Source: Amia ocellicauda
Taxonomy: Eukaryota > Chordata > Actinopteri > Amiiformes > Amiidae
Length of the DNA: 64,000 nucleotides
NCBI RefSeq assembly: GCF_036373705.1
Contig: NC_089863.1
Location: 25,441,227-25,505,226 of the forward strand
Direction of reading: 5' to 3'
Shown here: positions 1 through 12,500 of the stretch, piece after piece
How positions within the stretch are numbered: the stretch's first letter is position 1
Layout of the letters: each line of letters opens with the position of its first letter
Program-made: the position numbers and the translations under genes
Notes under the pieces: generated by a model
The model's input: the letters and a program-made list of their open reading frames with translations, nothing else
Databases searched by the model: none
Told to the model about the DNA's origin: nothing

Positions 1-830
1 CGACTTACAACATAAGTGCAAACAAAGTGCAAAAATACAGTGAAGTACAAGGAATCAACCATTACAAATTCAATTTTGGCTAAAACAGCAATTCAAAATA
101 CATTTTACAAATTCCAATTTACAATTTACAAAAGTACAGTAAGTGACTTCCTACATCCTGGACGGTGTAGGCTAAGTGCTGTCAAGATGTAGGGTCACAG
201 ACAAGGGCTACGGGAAAGGGAGCAAGGAGGAAAACAATTAAGAACGCGAGGAGCATAATAAAACTGTGAAGTGCTATCTAGCAGGGATAGAGGACTAATA
301 TTACAAGTGCGTCTTGAGTAAGCGCCGGAATGAGGTCAAGGACTCTGCTGTTTTGACTTCGGTGGAAGGTCGTTCCACCACTTAGGGGCCAGGGATGAGA
401 AGGAGCGGCTCTGGAGGAAGGAGAGTGGAGAGGAGGCAGAGTTAGTCGTCTGGCACTGGAGGAGCGCAGTGGTCTGGAGGGGATGTATGGAGAGACGAGT
501 GTCTGAAGGTAGCTTGGTGCAGTGTGGTCAAGACAGTGGTAGGTGAGGGTCAGTGTCTTGAACTGAATGCGTGCCGCTATCGGGAGCCAGTGGAGGGAGC
601 GGAGAAGGGGAGTAGCGTGTGCGAATCGTGGCAGAGAGACACCAGACGAGCCGCAGAGTTGTGGATTAGCTGGAGCGGATGGTAGTAAATGCAGGCAGGC
701 CGGTCAGGAGGGAGTTGCAGTAGTCCAGGCGGGAGAGGACCACTAATTAGTAGGGAACTAGGAGCAGGTGTGGTGAGAAACAAGAGACAAGGACTAATTA
801 ATCAATAATGAGGTGAGTGAAGTAAAGATC
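1..830 (-). mobile_element. L2-like LINE, 3' end of ORF2 and 3' UTR (decayed)
   Basis: On the minus strand the segment reads, across several frames, like the C-terminal tail of an L2/CR1-type LINE ORF2. It has a LDYCNSLL-like start near 740, then QLIHNSAARLV (about 660), a degenerate tail around 350-600 and AT-rich 3' UTR sequence. Stops and frameshifts break it, so it is not functional. Family assignment rests on recognising the LDYCNSLL...NSAARL motif order typical of these LINEs. The 5' part is absent. Confidence 0.65.
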
Positions 831-1129
831 ATGGGAAAACACTGTAGTAAGGGCGGCCTCTGTCAGTGATTCTGGGAACTGTCAGGTAGCGGGTGTATAA
901 AAGCCAATTATACAAAAAAGCTTAAACACTTAAACACACATTTATAGACACATTTTGACACTGCCTTTTATAAAAATAGTACAAGATGAAACACCTATAT
1001 TTTTATTTCCATAATTATTGTTTGCATACTAATTAAAAGCAATTCACATTACCACAAAAATATGAAATTCCATGTTAAAAAAACCTGGCACAATATATGT
1101 TTCAAACTGCCACCAAATAAGCATGATAA

Positions 1130-1345
1130 ACTAAGGCTGAGTCCTTGACCTCATTCCGGCGCTTACTCATGACACATCTTTTCAGACAGTAGTTCTTTTT
1201 TTTATGCTTCTTGTGTTTATGATTGTTTTCCTCCTTGATCCCTTTCCCGTAGCCCTTGACTGTACCTTACATCTTGACAGCACTATTTTGAATTGCTATG
1301 TTTTATGTAAATTGAATTTATAATGATTGATGCCTTTACTTAACT
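1130..1345 (+). mobile_element. Second L2-like 3' end, opposite orientation
   Basis: The text from 'gagtccttgacctcattccg' (about 1140) to 'catcttgacagcac' (about 1283) matches the reverse complement of roughly 170-350 with moderate divergence. It is therefore the same LINE 3' end in the opposite orientation, about 0.8 kb away. Between the copies (830-1130) I see only AT-rich sequence. Confidence 0.6.
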
Positions 1346-1379
1346 TCCATTGTCTGCTAAGTCTTGTCTTCATTGCTGT

Positions 1380-1640
1380 TGTATTTCTAGGTATTCCCTT
1401 TGTTATCGATTGCCTGTTTACGACCTCCGTATGTACCTCGACCACCGATTCCCGGATTCTCCCTACCAGCCTGTTCGCCTGATCTTTGAGCCCCTGCTTG
1501 CCTTATCGACCACAACTTCTGGATTTCCCTGGACATTACTGTTTGCCGGCATTGACCCCAGCCTGTTCCTGACCACCTCTCAATGTGCACCTGGGTTCCC
1601 CACCACGGCAGTCCTCCATTACAGCAAGGTTGGGAACAGG
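1380..1640 (+). repeat. LTR-like remnant (low confidence)
   Basis: This C/T-rich stretch has repeated short phrases on 'ttgcctgtttacgacc' and 'ctgtttgccggcattgaccc', a texture common in the leader or LTR of fish retroelements. A similar stretch lies at 46,620-46,850. It has an open frame but no recognisable protein. No paired LTR, primer site or target duplication was found. Confidence 0.25.
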
Positions 1641-1659
1641 TGAAGGGTATATAACCTTC

Positions 1660-2110
1660 ATGGTAACACTTTAAAATAAGTACCCCTTATAAGGTATAAT
1701 ATGTTAGTTAACATGAACAAGCCAGTAACTAATGCATCAACAAGTCACAAAAAGTAAATTGATAATGGTAACTAACAAATTAATGACTACATGAATTAAT
1801 GTATTGGTTTGTCTTTCCTCTTGTCTCAATATTCGGAGACAGTAACTAACGTGGACAAATTACTTGTTTACTCATTTCAAGGACGACATGTTTGTTAATC
1901 CTAAGAGTTGTCAAAATAATCACCAGATTTTCCACTACGAATTTAATGATCTTATGAAATAACATGAAATACCTTTGTTAACATAAAGAAAAAAAATGTT
2001 CTATTTACTAAACATGATCAGTACTTATTCATGTTAACTAATCAGCAAATGGTTTATTAGATGTTTTCTAAGACATTTATGTATCATGGTTAATGAGATC
2101 ATTTTTCATT
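1660..2110. repeat. AT-rich dispersed-repeat-like stretch, no gene
   Basis: It begins 'ggtaacactttaaaataag' and continues with repeated 'gttaacatgaac' and 'taactaatg' words, like a widespread fish interspersed repeat that starts with the same phrase. No coding sequence or clear termini. Class not determined. Confidence 0.3.
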
Positions 2111-2168
2111 TGTGAGGCAATAACTTGGCTCAATTAATTATCAGGAATTATTATATTCTCTCAACAAA

Positions 2169-2192
2169 GTAGTAGTAGTAGTAGTAGTAGTA
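2169..2192. repeat. (TAG)n microsatellite
   Basis: About eight tandem GTA/TAG units, directly visible. Confidence 0.85.
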
Positions 2193-2508
2193 AGTATTGA
2201 GATGAATGAACAGGGTTTTAATGGATGTGTGACTTGCATAATTGCTGAACTCCATGTTGCCATCTTCCTCTGCAAAACAGGTTGAGAAGGGTGGGTACCA
2301 TCTGGGCACATCTGTGTGTGTGAGGTGTGCTTTACATTTATGTAAATCACACATTACGTAAGCTAATTAGTGAATCAGATAGCCCTGATGTAGTGGAGAC
2401 TGTTCATGAGTTACCAATTCATTACTAATGCTCCTAGTTACAAGTGCACATGGTGGCAAGGAATGTTAAAGGGCTGATTGCTGGGGAATCTCATATAAAT
2501 AATGCAAC

Positions 2509-2695
2509 CTAGGGCCGGATTAAATCAAAACTTTGGCCCACCTGCTAATAGCAAACTAAAAATCTGTACATCATAACAGTTACATTTCTGATTAGAAGAA
2601 AGTGGCATCTTACTAAAAATGTAACCACAACTGAGTACAGTTCTGTAGTTTTCTATTAGCGGGTGGGTCAAAGTTGTGATTTAATCTGGCCCTAG
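2509..2695. mobile_element. 187-bp palindromic MITE
   Basis: The ends are inverted repeats of about 43 bp with only a few mismatches: the left begins CTAGGGCCGGATTAAATC and the right ends GATTTAATCTGGCCCTAG. The right end read in reverse also matches through CCCACC-GCTAATAG. The ~100-bp centre is non-coding. Long terminal inverted repeats around a short core are the signature of a MITE. Superfamily uncertain because the terminal CTAG is itself a palindrome and hides the target duplication. Confidence 0.8.
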
Positions 2696-2699
2696 TCTC

Positions 2700-3470
2700 G
2701 AGAGAAACGTCAACAAACTGACGTTTAGGGGCTGCACTGTTTTCTGCTGGAAACACGTCACCTCGACCCTGGGAGAAGGAATACATTTGCCAGTAGAAAG
2801 CTATATAAACCTACAGAACTCAATAATACAAATGATAAAAAGCAATTTCTTCAATAATCTAGCAATAAGGGTAATGTATTTCCTTTTTATTTTTTAATAA
2901 TCATGTTCAAATGCCAGATTATGCCATGCAGTACAATCAGCAAATATGTTCCACTGTTTGACGATAGGACTTTAGGATCATTGTAGGTTGTCAATCGTAG
3001 CACAGAACAGACAAAATATATGGCATTCATTTGTTCAGATTTGTTTTCAAAGACATGGACACTTTTATGTGCAACTTGATTTATTTTTATGGCAAACCAG
3101 AACTGCTCAGATTTGTTTGTGGGTTTGGCATTTGGATCCCAATATGGGGTTTGGAATGTTCAGAGTTTATTTTTTCCCCAAACAACAAAAATGTTGTTAA
3201 TTAACTATGACAAACAACATGACAATTCCATCAGCATAGGCCTCATTTTTTTTGTTTTGTTGGTTTAGCCTAATTGTGAGATTTAATTGGTTAGCTTGCT
3301 ACTGTTATCTGTCCGACATGTTTGTTTACCATTTTTCCATTGGTTTATTGTTTTTAAATTCTGATTTGACAGCAGGCTGACAAATGAATTTATTTTCAAT
3401 AAAGTTTGTGTCTTGATTTCTATAAAAACAGCACTTAGCTCAGATACTCACACCGCTGAACCGACCAGCA
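2700..3470. other. No gene seen
   Basis: AT-rich non-coding sequence. A short palindrome (acgtcaacaaactgacgt, about 2708-2725) is present. No recognisable coding motif on either strand. Confidence 0.5.
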
Positions 3471-3475
3471 TTGCT

Positions 3476-4530
3476 TCAACAGGGGTGAGATGGAGAAATG
3501 CTGCGCCTGTAAAAGCTTTCTGCCTCCTCCGGAGTGGCAAATAGCATCTGCTTCCCCTCAAAGGAAACTATGAGTCTGGCAGGATGAAGGACACTGACAT
3601 TAATACCAGATTTGTAAAGCTTGCCCTTAATGTCCAACTCCGGTGGCGAATCAAGCACCCCCTCAACAAAAGAAATTATGATTGTTAAAAAAGTGGGAGC
3701 GAACCAGCGGCATGTCTACTCCATTCAAACAGCAACCGGAAGTTTTGCAAGTCCCGATACCTGATTCAAGTCCCATTCTCAATATGGCAAATGCAGCAGA
3801 GCCCCACAGCGCCTGAGAGCAAGCTGCCTGTAGCACCTGTGTGCCCAATGTAGGGCGCAGCCAGTCCGCAACATTGAGGCTGTAGAATTTTTGTAGAAAA
3901 GTCTTTTGACCAGACCAGGCCACAGCATTACACAGGTCTTCTAGTGAGGCACAAATGAAAAAGAGCCCATGGAGTGGCCTGTACCCTTGTTTAGTGCACT
4001 GAGACTGCTGAGAGTGTTCAGGCATGGGGGCAATCTCATGGATGAGCTGTCGGCAGTGTGCCAGTCATTGTTTAGAAACAGCCCATCTAAATTCTGTTGG
4101 TAGACCCAGACAGACAGCTGGTTGGATCTGCGGCCGTGTGCAGTCCATTCCATATAACACTTTAGGGTCCAATGTGTGTGCAGTCTGTGGCCCTCATCCG
4201 ACACGTGTGGAGGGGGTTAAAATGACTCCAGGATAATAGGCTGATTGATGTCAAATGCCTCTGCACAACTTTGGGAAGGAAGGCCTGGTTTGTCCTCAGA
4301 GTGACCTGAGAAGATCAGATAGACTTTATCCACAGACAAGGCATGAATTTCACTGATTCTCCTAGCCGAAATTATCGCTACAGGGAAGACAACCTTGTGC
4401 AAGAGAAAGCTGAGCTCCGTTGTGCAAATGGGCTCGAAGGGAGCTCCACTAAGCCCCTGCAGAACCAGTTGGATGTTCCCAATGCCCATGTTGGAATTAA
4501 GTATTTTAATGGTGGTCTGAGTCTTCATGC
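3476..4530 (-). mobile_element. DIRS-type retrotransposon, tyrosine recombinase fragment
   Basis: Minus-strand frames join, over a few frameshifts, into a DIRS tyrosine recombinase. Near 4440-4340 it reads LQGLSGAPFEP and then ISARRISEIHALSV, matching the family pattern 'L-GL---PFEP ... SA-R--(E/D)-HALSV'. Near 3945-3860 it reads LEDLCNAVAWSGQKTF followed by FYSLNVAD, matching the C-terminal 'S-E(E/D)IC-AA-W-----F--FY-L-V' block. Stops and frame changes make it non-functional. DIRS elements integrate with a tyrosine recombinase instead of an integrase. Confidence 0.75.
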
Positions 4531-4539
4531 TCCCTTCAG

Positions 4540-5290
4540 GAATTGGGTCACTTGGAAATGAGCTCCTGGGGATAGTGGCCAGATAGACCTTCAGAGTGGA
4601 TGCTGACTTGCCTTGTTCTAGCAGCTGCTACAGCAAGCACAGTATACTTGCCATGGAGCACGACACTGGATCCACATGTCTGGCTAGGCACCAGTTTTCC
4701 TCTTCTGCCAGTGGGCCCCCACTCTGCCCACTCAGCATGCACTGCTGACTAGCCATGGCATCAGTCATTCCCCCCATCCAGTGGAGCAGGCTGGCCTTGA
4801 AATCCTCCTCTTCCTCTCTCCATGTCTCATCAGAGGATTAAACCAGCGTGGTGATGCACGCCAAGGTGGGATGTGTCACGGTTAGCACAAGCGCTAGCGC
4901 CTGCTCACCGGAGATCTCCTGAAGGAGCACGCTCGCCTCTCTGAGGACTGCCTGCAGGGGGGGTGGCGGAGAGGAGAAGGCAGACTGCTCTCTCACCGGG
5001 GAGGCCTCCGAGCTGGAGGTGGATGATGATTGAGTGGCCTGTCTGTGCGGGGAAACAGCAGAGCGACCAGCAGAGCTTCTGCTGCCACGTGTGCAGAGCA
5101 GGCCTTGATGGGGAGCCTCTAGCCCACTTGTGGTGAGTGGCCTCTGTAAAGGCTGAAAAGTGCCCACAGCCAGCCTCACCTTTCAAAGCAGAGGCAGCGG
5201 GCACAACAGAGGTCATGCCTGTCATCTGAGGACGGGACATCCTTCTGCCAGCAGGGCCCCTTGCAGCTTTGGTACACGTTTTCATGATTG
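4540..5290 (-). mobile_element. DIRS-type element, ORF1 (gag-like) fragment
   Basis: Immediately upstream, in minus-strand sense, of the recombinase fragment lies an open region (about 5285-4838) rich in Ser/Pro/Gln with a Cys-containing start near 5250-5210, resembling the 'DGH-LC--CLG' head of DIRS ORF1. The reverse transcriptase/RNase H region expected between ORF1 and the recombinase is missing, so the copy has a large internal deletion. Assignment of this half is weaker than that of the recombinase. Confidence 0.45.
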
Positions 5291-5299
5291 GCAGGTCAG

Positions 5300-6538
5300 A
5301 AGGCTCTTCCCATTTGGTAAAGTCTTTCTATTTGAAAGGGAACACAATAGGTATAAACTCATAAAACAATAGGGGCCTATAGTAGAAGTGCAGTAATACA
5401 ATCCTATTCCAATAGGGGGCAGCAGAAACAGTGCAGTACATTTTTTCCAAATTTAAATTACAAAATTAAAAATAAGATGCATTTTTGAGAAAAATAATTG
5501 GCCTGAGGACCACAATCAATCAGTGTGTGCAGCTCTGAGCTCCTTACTGCTCTACACCAGTGTGGGGCTCACAGACAGCAGCACCTGAACTGTGACTGAT
5601 GCCCCTCACACCCCGAATGACTCCCTCTGGGGCTGGAGAGCACTAATCTGAAGATCACTGTTATTACTCTCTCTGGTCACTGCTCCTGCTGCCCCCCCAC
5701 AGAGAATCTGCCTCATTCAGTCTGTGTTACGCTTCTCACTCCGATGGTAGAGTGGAGGCTAACATAACCGCACATGCACACACACACTGGGGTAGGAAGG
5801 ACAAATGTAATGGCGAGTGCACTAACAAATGTACCAGGCAACAAAACAAGTCCAAAAGAAGGATTTTATTTCCTTTAACAAGTAATGAACTACTTGCTAG
5901 CAAAGTTAGTGAAAGTTAATTACAAAAAGGCTTACATATATAGAACATGGGACACGGTTGCACAATATAACAATAGGCAGGTTTTACAAATAATAATAGA
6001 CAAGTAATGTAAATAAAGGGGTGGTGGTTAACTGACAAAGGGTAGGAGAAGGGCCATGCGAATGATCTGCCAAAACAACAAAGTAACAAAAAGGCCCTGA
6101 CTTCCCTACACCTCTATCCCTACCTACAACAATACTAAGCCCTCAATCTAACCTACCTGCTACAGAAAGATGGTGACATCCACTCGCTCCAAACCTAGTG
6201 TATATAACAAACAGCTACATGATGCAGAGTATACCCATGGGTTTCTTATCTAGCCCTTCTCCATAATGACAGGAAACTGATGGGAAACAGAAACAGAGCC
6301 AGGGGAGACAAACCAAAACACCACCATAGCAGTCTTCTCACACACTAAACAACACAGGTATATATGGGTGATGGCTCCTTCTGCGATTGTCCGGCGACAA
6401 AGGATGGGGGAACCAACGGGGACAAGTACACACCCACTCTTCAGCAGCAAAGCCCCACACCCAAAAGAGCTCTTCAGCAGTAAATAGCACCTAAAAGAGA
6501 ACTACAGACAAAGCGAAGACAAATGGCACCACACAGAT
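5300..6538. other. Non-coding; 3' flank of the TRIM gene
   Basis: No coding sequence recognised. It includes the likely 3' UTR of the minus-strand TRIM gene. A minus-strand AATAAA (plus TTTATT, 5865-5870) is a possible but distant polyadenylation signal. Confidence 0.4.
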
Positions 6539-9500
6539 TTACAAGAGGATGGGGATGTAACAGTGACGGACAGGAGAGATGATCAGTGGGGCTGTGTTTT
6601 TAAATCCCACATTGCAATAGGGGCTGAAGTATGGATAGAGTTTCTCAGTGAAGGTGTCAGTGAATGTGTATATATGAGACCTGGCCTCCACATTGTAAAA
6701 GGAGACCTGCCCCCCATCATAATCCACAAACACCCCCACCTTCTGGGGCTTCAGGCTCAGGGGAAGGAGGACAGGGGGGTTAGCATTAGCCCAGTACTCA
6801 TCCCCATTCCTCAGAACCAAAGACCAATACCCTCTCTCATGGCTCAGTGTAATCGCTCCCTTCCTGTTGATGGACTCTCTGGCGACTCCTAAATCCCATT
6901 CAATCTTCTCCCCCACCTCCACCTCCCAGTAGTGTCTCCCTGAACTGAAATTCTCCTTTCCCAGGACATTGACAACATGATTAAATCTCTCTGGATTGTC
7001 AGGGATAGCCTGTCGTTTGTTTCCCATTCTGACTTGTTTCCCATCCTCAGACAGGATGAGAAGGGGATGAGCTGTATTGGGGTCCAGAGTCACATCCACT
7101 GTGGAGCAGAGAGGAGAGAAACATGAAGACAACAGTCACAGCAAAGAGAACAATGAGCAATTGACATGGTTTCTTACTTTCCATTTCAAATCCAACATTT
7201 TTGTTTGTTTGTTTATATTCAGTCTGTGAAGTGCTATTTGGAAACCCTGTGAAATACAAATTATTGATTGATAATAAATTACCATAGATTTCTTATTTCT
7301 GTTCTGTTTTTGTCAAGCAGGAACTTGGGACTCTCAGTTTAGGGTGCAGTAAAATAAGCTGGGATTCCTCAGAGCCACTGACTCCCATGGAAAGCAGCTT
7401 GAAGAGCTGTTAGGGCTTCATTCAGGAATACTGGGGCTCTAGTTCCCACTCCAGCTCACACTGAGAGACTGTGTTTGTGCAGCTCATTCAGTCCCCCCAT
7501 CAGTTTATACCATTAGTGCTGTCTGGTGCTGCCTCTCTCTCTCTCTCTCTCTTTCTCTTGCTCTCTCTCTCTCCATCCATGAGTGAGAGCAGGAGAAGAA
7601 CAACACAAATCACACACCTGCACACTGCTGGATCCTCTTCAGCTCTGGAAGAAAACACTCTGGTCAAACAATTGCATTGCATTGTTAAATATAAAAAAAT
7701 GATATAACGCTATAATGCAGAAAACAATTAAAGATGAAAATGGGTAAAGGGAACTCAATTCCATAGAGGAAACTACAGCTTCCTTAGAGTCACTCTTAAT
7801 CATCAGTACAATGTGAGACAAGTTCCCTGTCCTCCCTCACTGTAGATAAAAAGTTGCTAATGCAACCCCCGTTATCTGATAAAAGAAGCACTACACAAGG
7901 GGGAGGGGTTTCTGTGCACTCCCATAGGAACCCGATCGAAATGTCACTCTTTCAAAGCTGCCATTGGCCCCTGTGCTTGTCACTCAGACAGGTCCCTTCC
8001 ACTTCTTGTTTGTATAAAAGGTGACGTCTGCACAGGTTCTTCCTCTTTTACCGGGAGCTAGGACTCCCGCACGACCCTGCAACCCTTGGGCAGTGCTTCC
8101 TTTTTCAGATAACCAGGGTTGCATTCGCAAGTCGGAAGCACTGCCCAAGGGGGAGGGGTAACTGTATAGCAAAACCATCACAAGGGAGGAGGCAGCGAGC
8201 TGATAAGGGAGCCTGCCCCAAAGGCATACTGCTAGGGGGACTCGTCAACAAAACCCCAGAAAGGAGCCAACAGGGGCCCCTTGAGGCCATGCGTGGGCTG
8301 CTCGGGAGTGAGGACCACAGTCACTCTTACACTGGGAACTGTCTGCAATCAACATATTTGGGAGAAATGTTGTCAGAAATTTATAGAATAAAACAAAAAT
8401 GTTCATTTACCCAAACACATAAATAGTAAAACCAGATAAACTGATAATTTAGCAGTGGTCTCTTCATTTTTTCCAGTGCTGTGCAGCACAGGAGCAACCT
8501 CGCTCAACTGAACAGTACATAGCGTCCAGCTCCACTGTGCTGTCATCACAAAAATATACATCTCGAGGTGCAGGAAACAATTCATGCACCCTCTGCGCAA
8601 TTACAGGCCGATTGAATGACTAGAAGCTAGGAAACTAGGAGCGAGGCTGATTAGCACAGCTAATGCAGGGCAATGGCAGCTCTACCATGTTAAACAAAGG
8701 AACTATATACACAGCGAGGCAGCGAGCACAGCTCGAGCACCATCAGCTGGGACTAACTATCTAGGACGGAGCCACAGTCCTGCTGTTTACACTTAGTATA
8801 TATATATATATAGCTGGGTACAAGTAAGACACATGCACAATTGCAACACAATGCATTAACAAACAAGCTATGTACAGGGAGACCTCATAAAGGCAACGTA
8901 CCTGGAGGCCGCATGACAGACCTTGGAAACATATTGGCAAGGCAGTCAGCAAGTCCAGGAGCAGCTCCAGTTCATGCTCAACTGAAAGGCATAGTGTGGT
9001 AGGAAGGGAAAACTCGGTTCAAGTTAGCTCCATCCAGGATGTGCTAACAGGGGCATACTGGGAATAGAGACCAGGAGTCAGAGCCCGCAGGCTTCTGGGG
9101 CTCAACTGAAACCAACACTGGATTCCCAATGGAAGGGACCTGGCCCAACCTGTAGAACTGGACAAATGTGAACGGCAAAGCCCAAACTGCAGCTGCACAA
9201 AATGTCTGCCAAGGGGAACTTGAAAAAGGGCCCTTGATCTGGCAAAGCCTGGAGTTGAGTGGGCCACCAAGTGTCCAGTCACCGGTGTAGCGTTATGTTG
9301 GGTATATTTGGATAAGAGCATTTGGGCTCTGAGCTGAAGCACTGATCTAAAGATGACCTCTCCCCCCACAAAGTTATCAGATTTCCTTAGCTCATCAGCT
9401 TGGAACTGGTTTGCATCAAAGTGACAGTTTTGGGGAGGATGGCACCGAGAAGAGGCCAAATAGTTTGGAATTCTGCTAGGAGATGTCTGGAGAAAGGGGC

Positions 9501-12500
9501 CTGTAGGTGATAAAAACTCTTTGAAGTGGATGAGAGCCGAAATCCCGACATAGAGCTACGAACCCAGACCAATTTCCAAAAGATGGCATGGATTGACATC
9601 AGTCATAAATCAAGCCCCCCTCCAATAGGACACTGGGGGCTGAAACCGAAATCCAATCTCAAGAACTCAGGAACCAATCACCTATTGATCTGACAGACTA
9701 TAAGGAACAGCGGACAGTCTCTCTCTTTCTCTCTCTCTCTCTCACCTGAACCAGTAACTCGCTGCCACAGCTCAACCTGTAGCTCTGTTGCCAGAACCGG
9801 AACCAGAAACCAACCAAGTCTTTGCCGGCAACAGAAGAGTTAAACTGGGAGAAGGAGATTGAGCCATACGAAGAATTCTTTTAAAGGACTTTATTAAATA
9901 AAGAACTTTACAGACTGCGCTGGCTGCCTGTGCCCACCTGATCAGTCGACTGTATACGAAAGTGTTCAGTCATTTAAATAGCTATTTGAGTCTTAAGAAA
10001 CTTGACCCTTGGAACAAACAGGGCCCTGCTTTCCTCAAAGACTTCGTCTTCAAGTAATTACGGTGGAACCCTGCTTACAAAGAAGATTTTGTGCACAACC
10101 TTGGAGCCTTCAAACCAGTGGAAAATCTGTTTGGAAACGACTCTACTTTCGCGAAACCCCAACTTCCAGGTGCATCGACTGAGTGGAAGTTCTTGGACAA
10201 AGCAGAACCGGACTGCCTTTGTTCCAAAACACACGGACCTCGTGCCGTGTGCTGTTATCTGAGCCCAAAGCCAGAGAGGCCTCTCTGCGACGAAGTTCAG
10301 ATAAGTTTAACAGTTTGGAGTTCATGATTCATGACATTTGAGAAATCAATTAGAAATGTTAATCTGTGATTCATAACTCTAGAATGTGTAATATAATTTA
10401 GTTTTCTTAAATATAAATGTGTGTTGCATTAAACTGTTTTGTTGATAATTTTAGAAATAAAACCTGTCAACGCCAAGAAATATCTTCTCATTCCTGTTTA
10501 ACTGTTTAGTCTGAAATTGACACAAGTTAATAGACATTAGATTATTGGTGGCCCTGCCTATCCTTAATCATTGAATAATAATCAGTTAAGGGAAATTGTG
10601 GTAACAAGTAATGATAGGATCTTTCTCGGCACCTAAACGTAAATGAGACTGATATATATATAACGAGAAGTTACCTGACATAAATACTAACCTGCGTAGT
10701 TATTTAATGTCTGACTAACAATACTAATGAGAGACTCACCTTCATCTTATTAACCGGTATTGTAGTCAATGTGTTCATAACCTTTTTTGTTTAACGATTT
10801 GTGTTATCATATGCGATCCCATGGTCTTTGATTTGGTCACGGAAGTGATTTGTCTTTGATTTGTTGATCTAGAGTTGAATTTTAATTTGTTTTTCCCTTT
10901 TGTATAATTAGTGTAGTGCTACATTTAGTCTGTTTTGAATACATTTGACAATTTATATCTTTGGAATTGGTGTCTGCGTCCAATTATTACAGAAATTGAG
11001 TTCTACAAGATTCCAGGATTCGTGATAAGGTGATACTATAAATTCACTTCTTTAATTGAGATTTATAAGTGTACCTTACGCTACACCGGGGTCCCTGTGG
11101 ACTCGTAGGCCATGGTAATCGGGCAGACAGACTCCTCTAAGACTCCAGCAGCGCGGTGTGGGCCGGCTGCAGACAGGGCAGGTGTGGCTGCAGGTGCAGT
11201 AGCAGGTGCAGTTGGAGCAGTTGCATCTGATGCGTGCCTGGAGGAGGAGACAGAGGTGCTCGGGGATAGACGGAGGTCCAGAGCCACCGAGCTCCTGCTG
11301 TCACTTGCGGCGGTGCCCAGTGTTGGACAGGGGCTCTGCCCAGACAGAAGGAGCAGAGAACCTCCCCACTCCAGTGAGGCAAGCTGTGGTGCCCGCAAAC
11401 AGCACAGTGACCAGAAAGCATGCAGAGGGGGCGCTGGTCATGCAACTGGGACACCACCGCAACAAGTGGAGCACCTTAGCGGGACTGGCCACTGTAAGTG
11501 CATCTCCACAAGGCAACACTAGTGGACATGGGGGCACTGCAACACCAAACCGCACGCAACCTTGCTGCTGCCAGGCAGAACACTGTGTATCAACCACACT
11601 GAGTGTGAGTGTGAGTCAGATAATATAAAGATCTTCTTGTGAACTGAAACTGAAACCAAAAGACCTCTGGTGTGCGGACGGAACAGAAACAGGATTACCT
11701 ATCAATAATAACTAAAACATACACAAGACAGAGACCATATGTAGTGAAAATGGTGGCAAACAACACTATGAAGTGAAGCCAGCCAGCTGAAATAAGCAGT
11801 TTGTGAAGTCAATTGCAAACACAAGACACAGAGAGCTCACAATCTCATGGGCACAGAGGCCAATGGCAGCTTTGATAGAGTGACGTTTCGATCGGGTTCC
11901 TATGGAAGTGCGCAGAAACCCCCTCCCCCTTGGGCAGTGCTTCAATCTTGAAAGATGACACTGTAAGTTTGCTACAGAGTTTAAAATAAATTACAATACA
12001 AACCAATTCCATGAAGACTGTTCAGTTCCTCCCTGAGTGTCGCCTCCAGTTTAGATACTACACTCCTGAGATTCTCCAGAGAAAGGTCAGAGGTCACAGT
12101 GACATCAGCCCAGTCCTTGCTGGGTGAAGGAGAGCGCAGGGCTGGGAGACTCTACAGCAGGAGAGAGGAGACACTCATCATCATGGAGGGGTCAGTACAG
12201 GTAATTGTGAATGCAGTGATGTCACAGTGCTGACCTGTAGGAAGTAGATGTGGTCCTCAGTGTGTGAGAGCTGCTCCAGCTCAGTGCGTCTCTTCTCCAG
12301 CTCAGTGATTTCCTGCTCCAGCTGTTCAATGAGCCCTTCAGCCCGCCTCGCCACCACTCTGTGCTTCTCCTCAATCAGCTCCAGCAGCTCAGCCTGGCTT
12401 CTCACAATGGAGCACACCAGAGCCCTGAAGACCTGCTCACTGTCCTCAGCCTCTCTCTGGGCACCAAGCTGAGAGGACAAACATCAAAGTTCAATCAGAT

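Larger units (their letters stand above)
7857..11943 (-). mobile_element. DIRS-type retroelement with inverted termini, inside the TRIM intron
   Basis: About 92 bp at 7885-7976 is repeated in inverted orientation at 11851-11943 (shared core 'ataggaacccgatcgaaa', plus 'aagctgccattggcc'). At 8075-8160 a third region holds 'gaagcactgcccaaggggga' and an inverted 'cttgggcagtgcttcc'. Its reverse complement matches 7857-7895, as expected of a DIRS internal complementary region next to the right terminus. On the minus strand near 11,440-11,300, just inside the left terminus, a frame carries a Cys-rich head ending LCSFCLGRAP, resembling DIRS ORF1. Reverse transcriptase and recombinase are not recognisable, so the copy is deleted or replaced internally. 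It lies wholly between exons 12151-12004 and 7644-7618. Confidence 0.65.

Noticed and set aside
11112-11628. Plus-strand open frames of 136 and 140 codons
   Set aside because: The minus strand carries the Cys-rich ORF1-like frame of the DIRS element; the plus frames are Ala/Gly-rich shadows without motifs.
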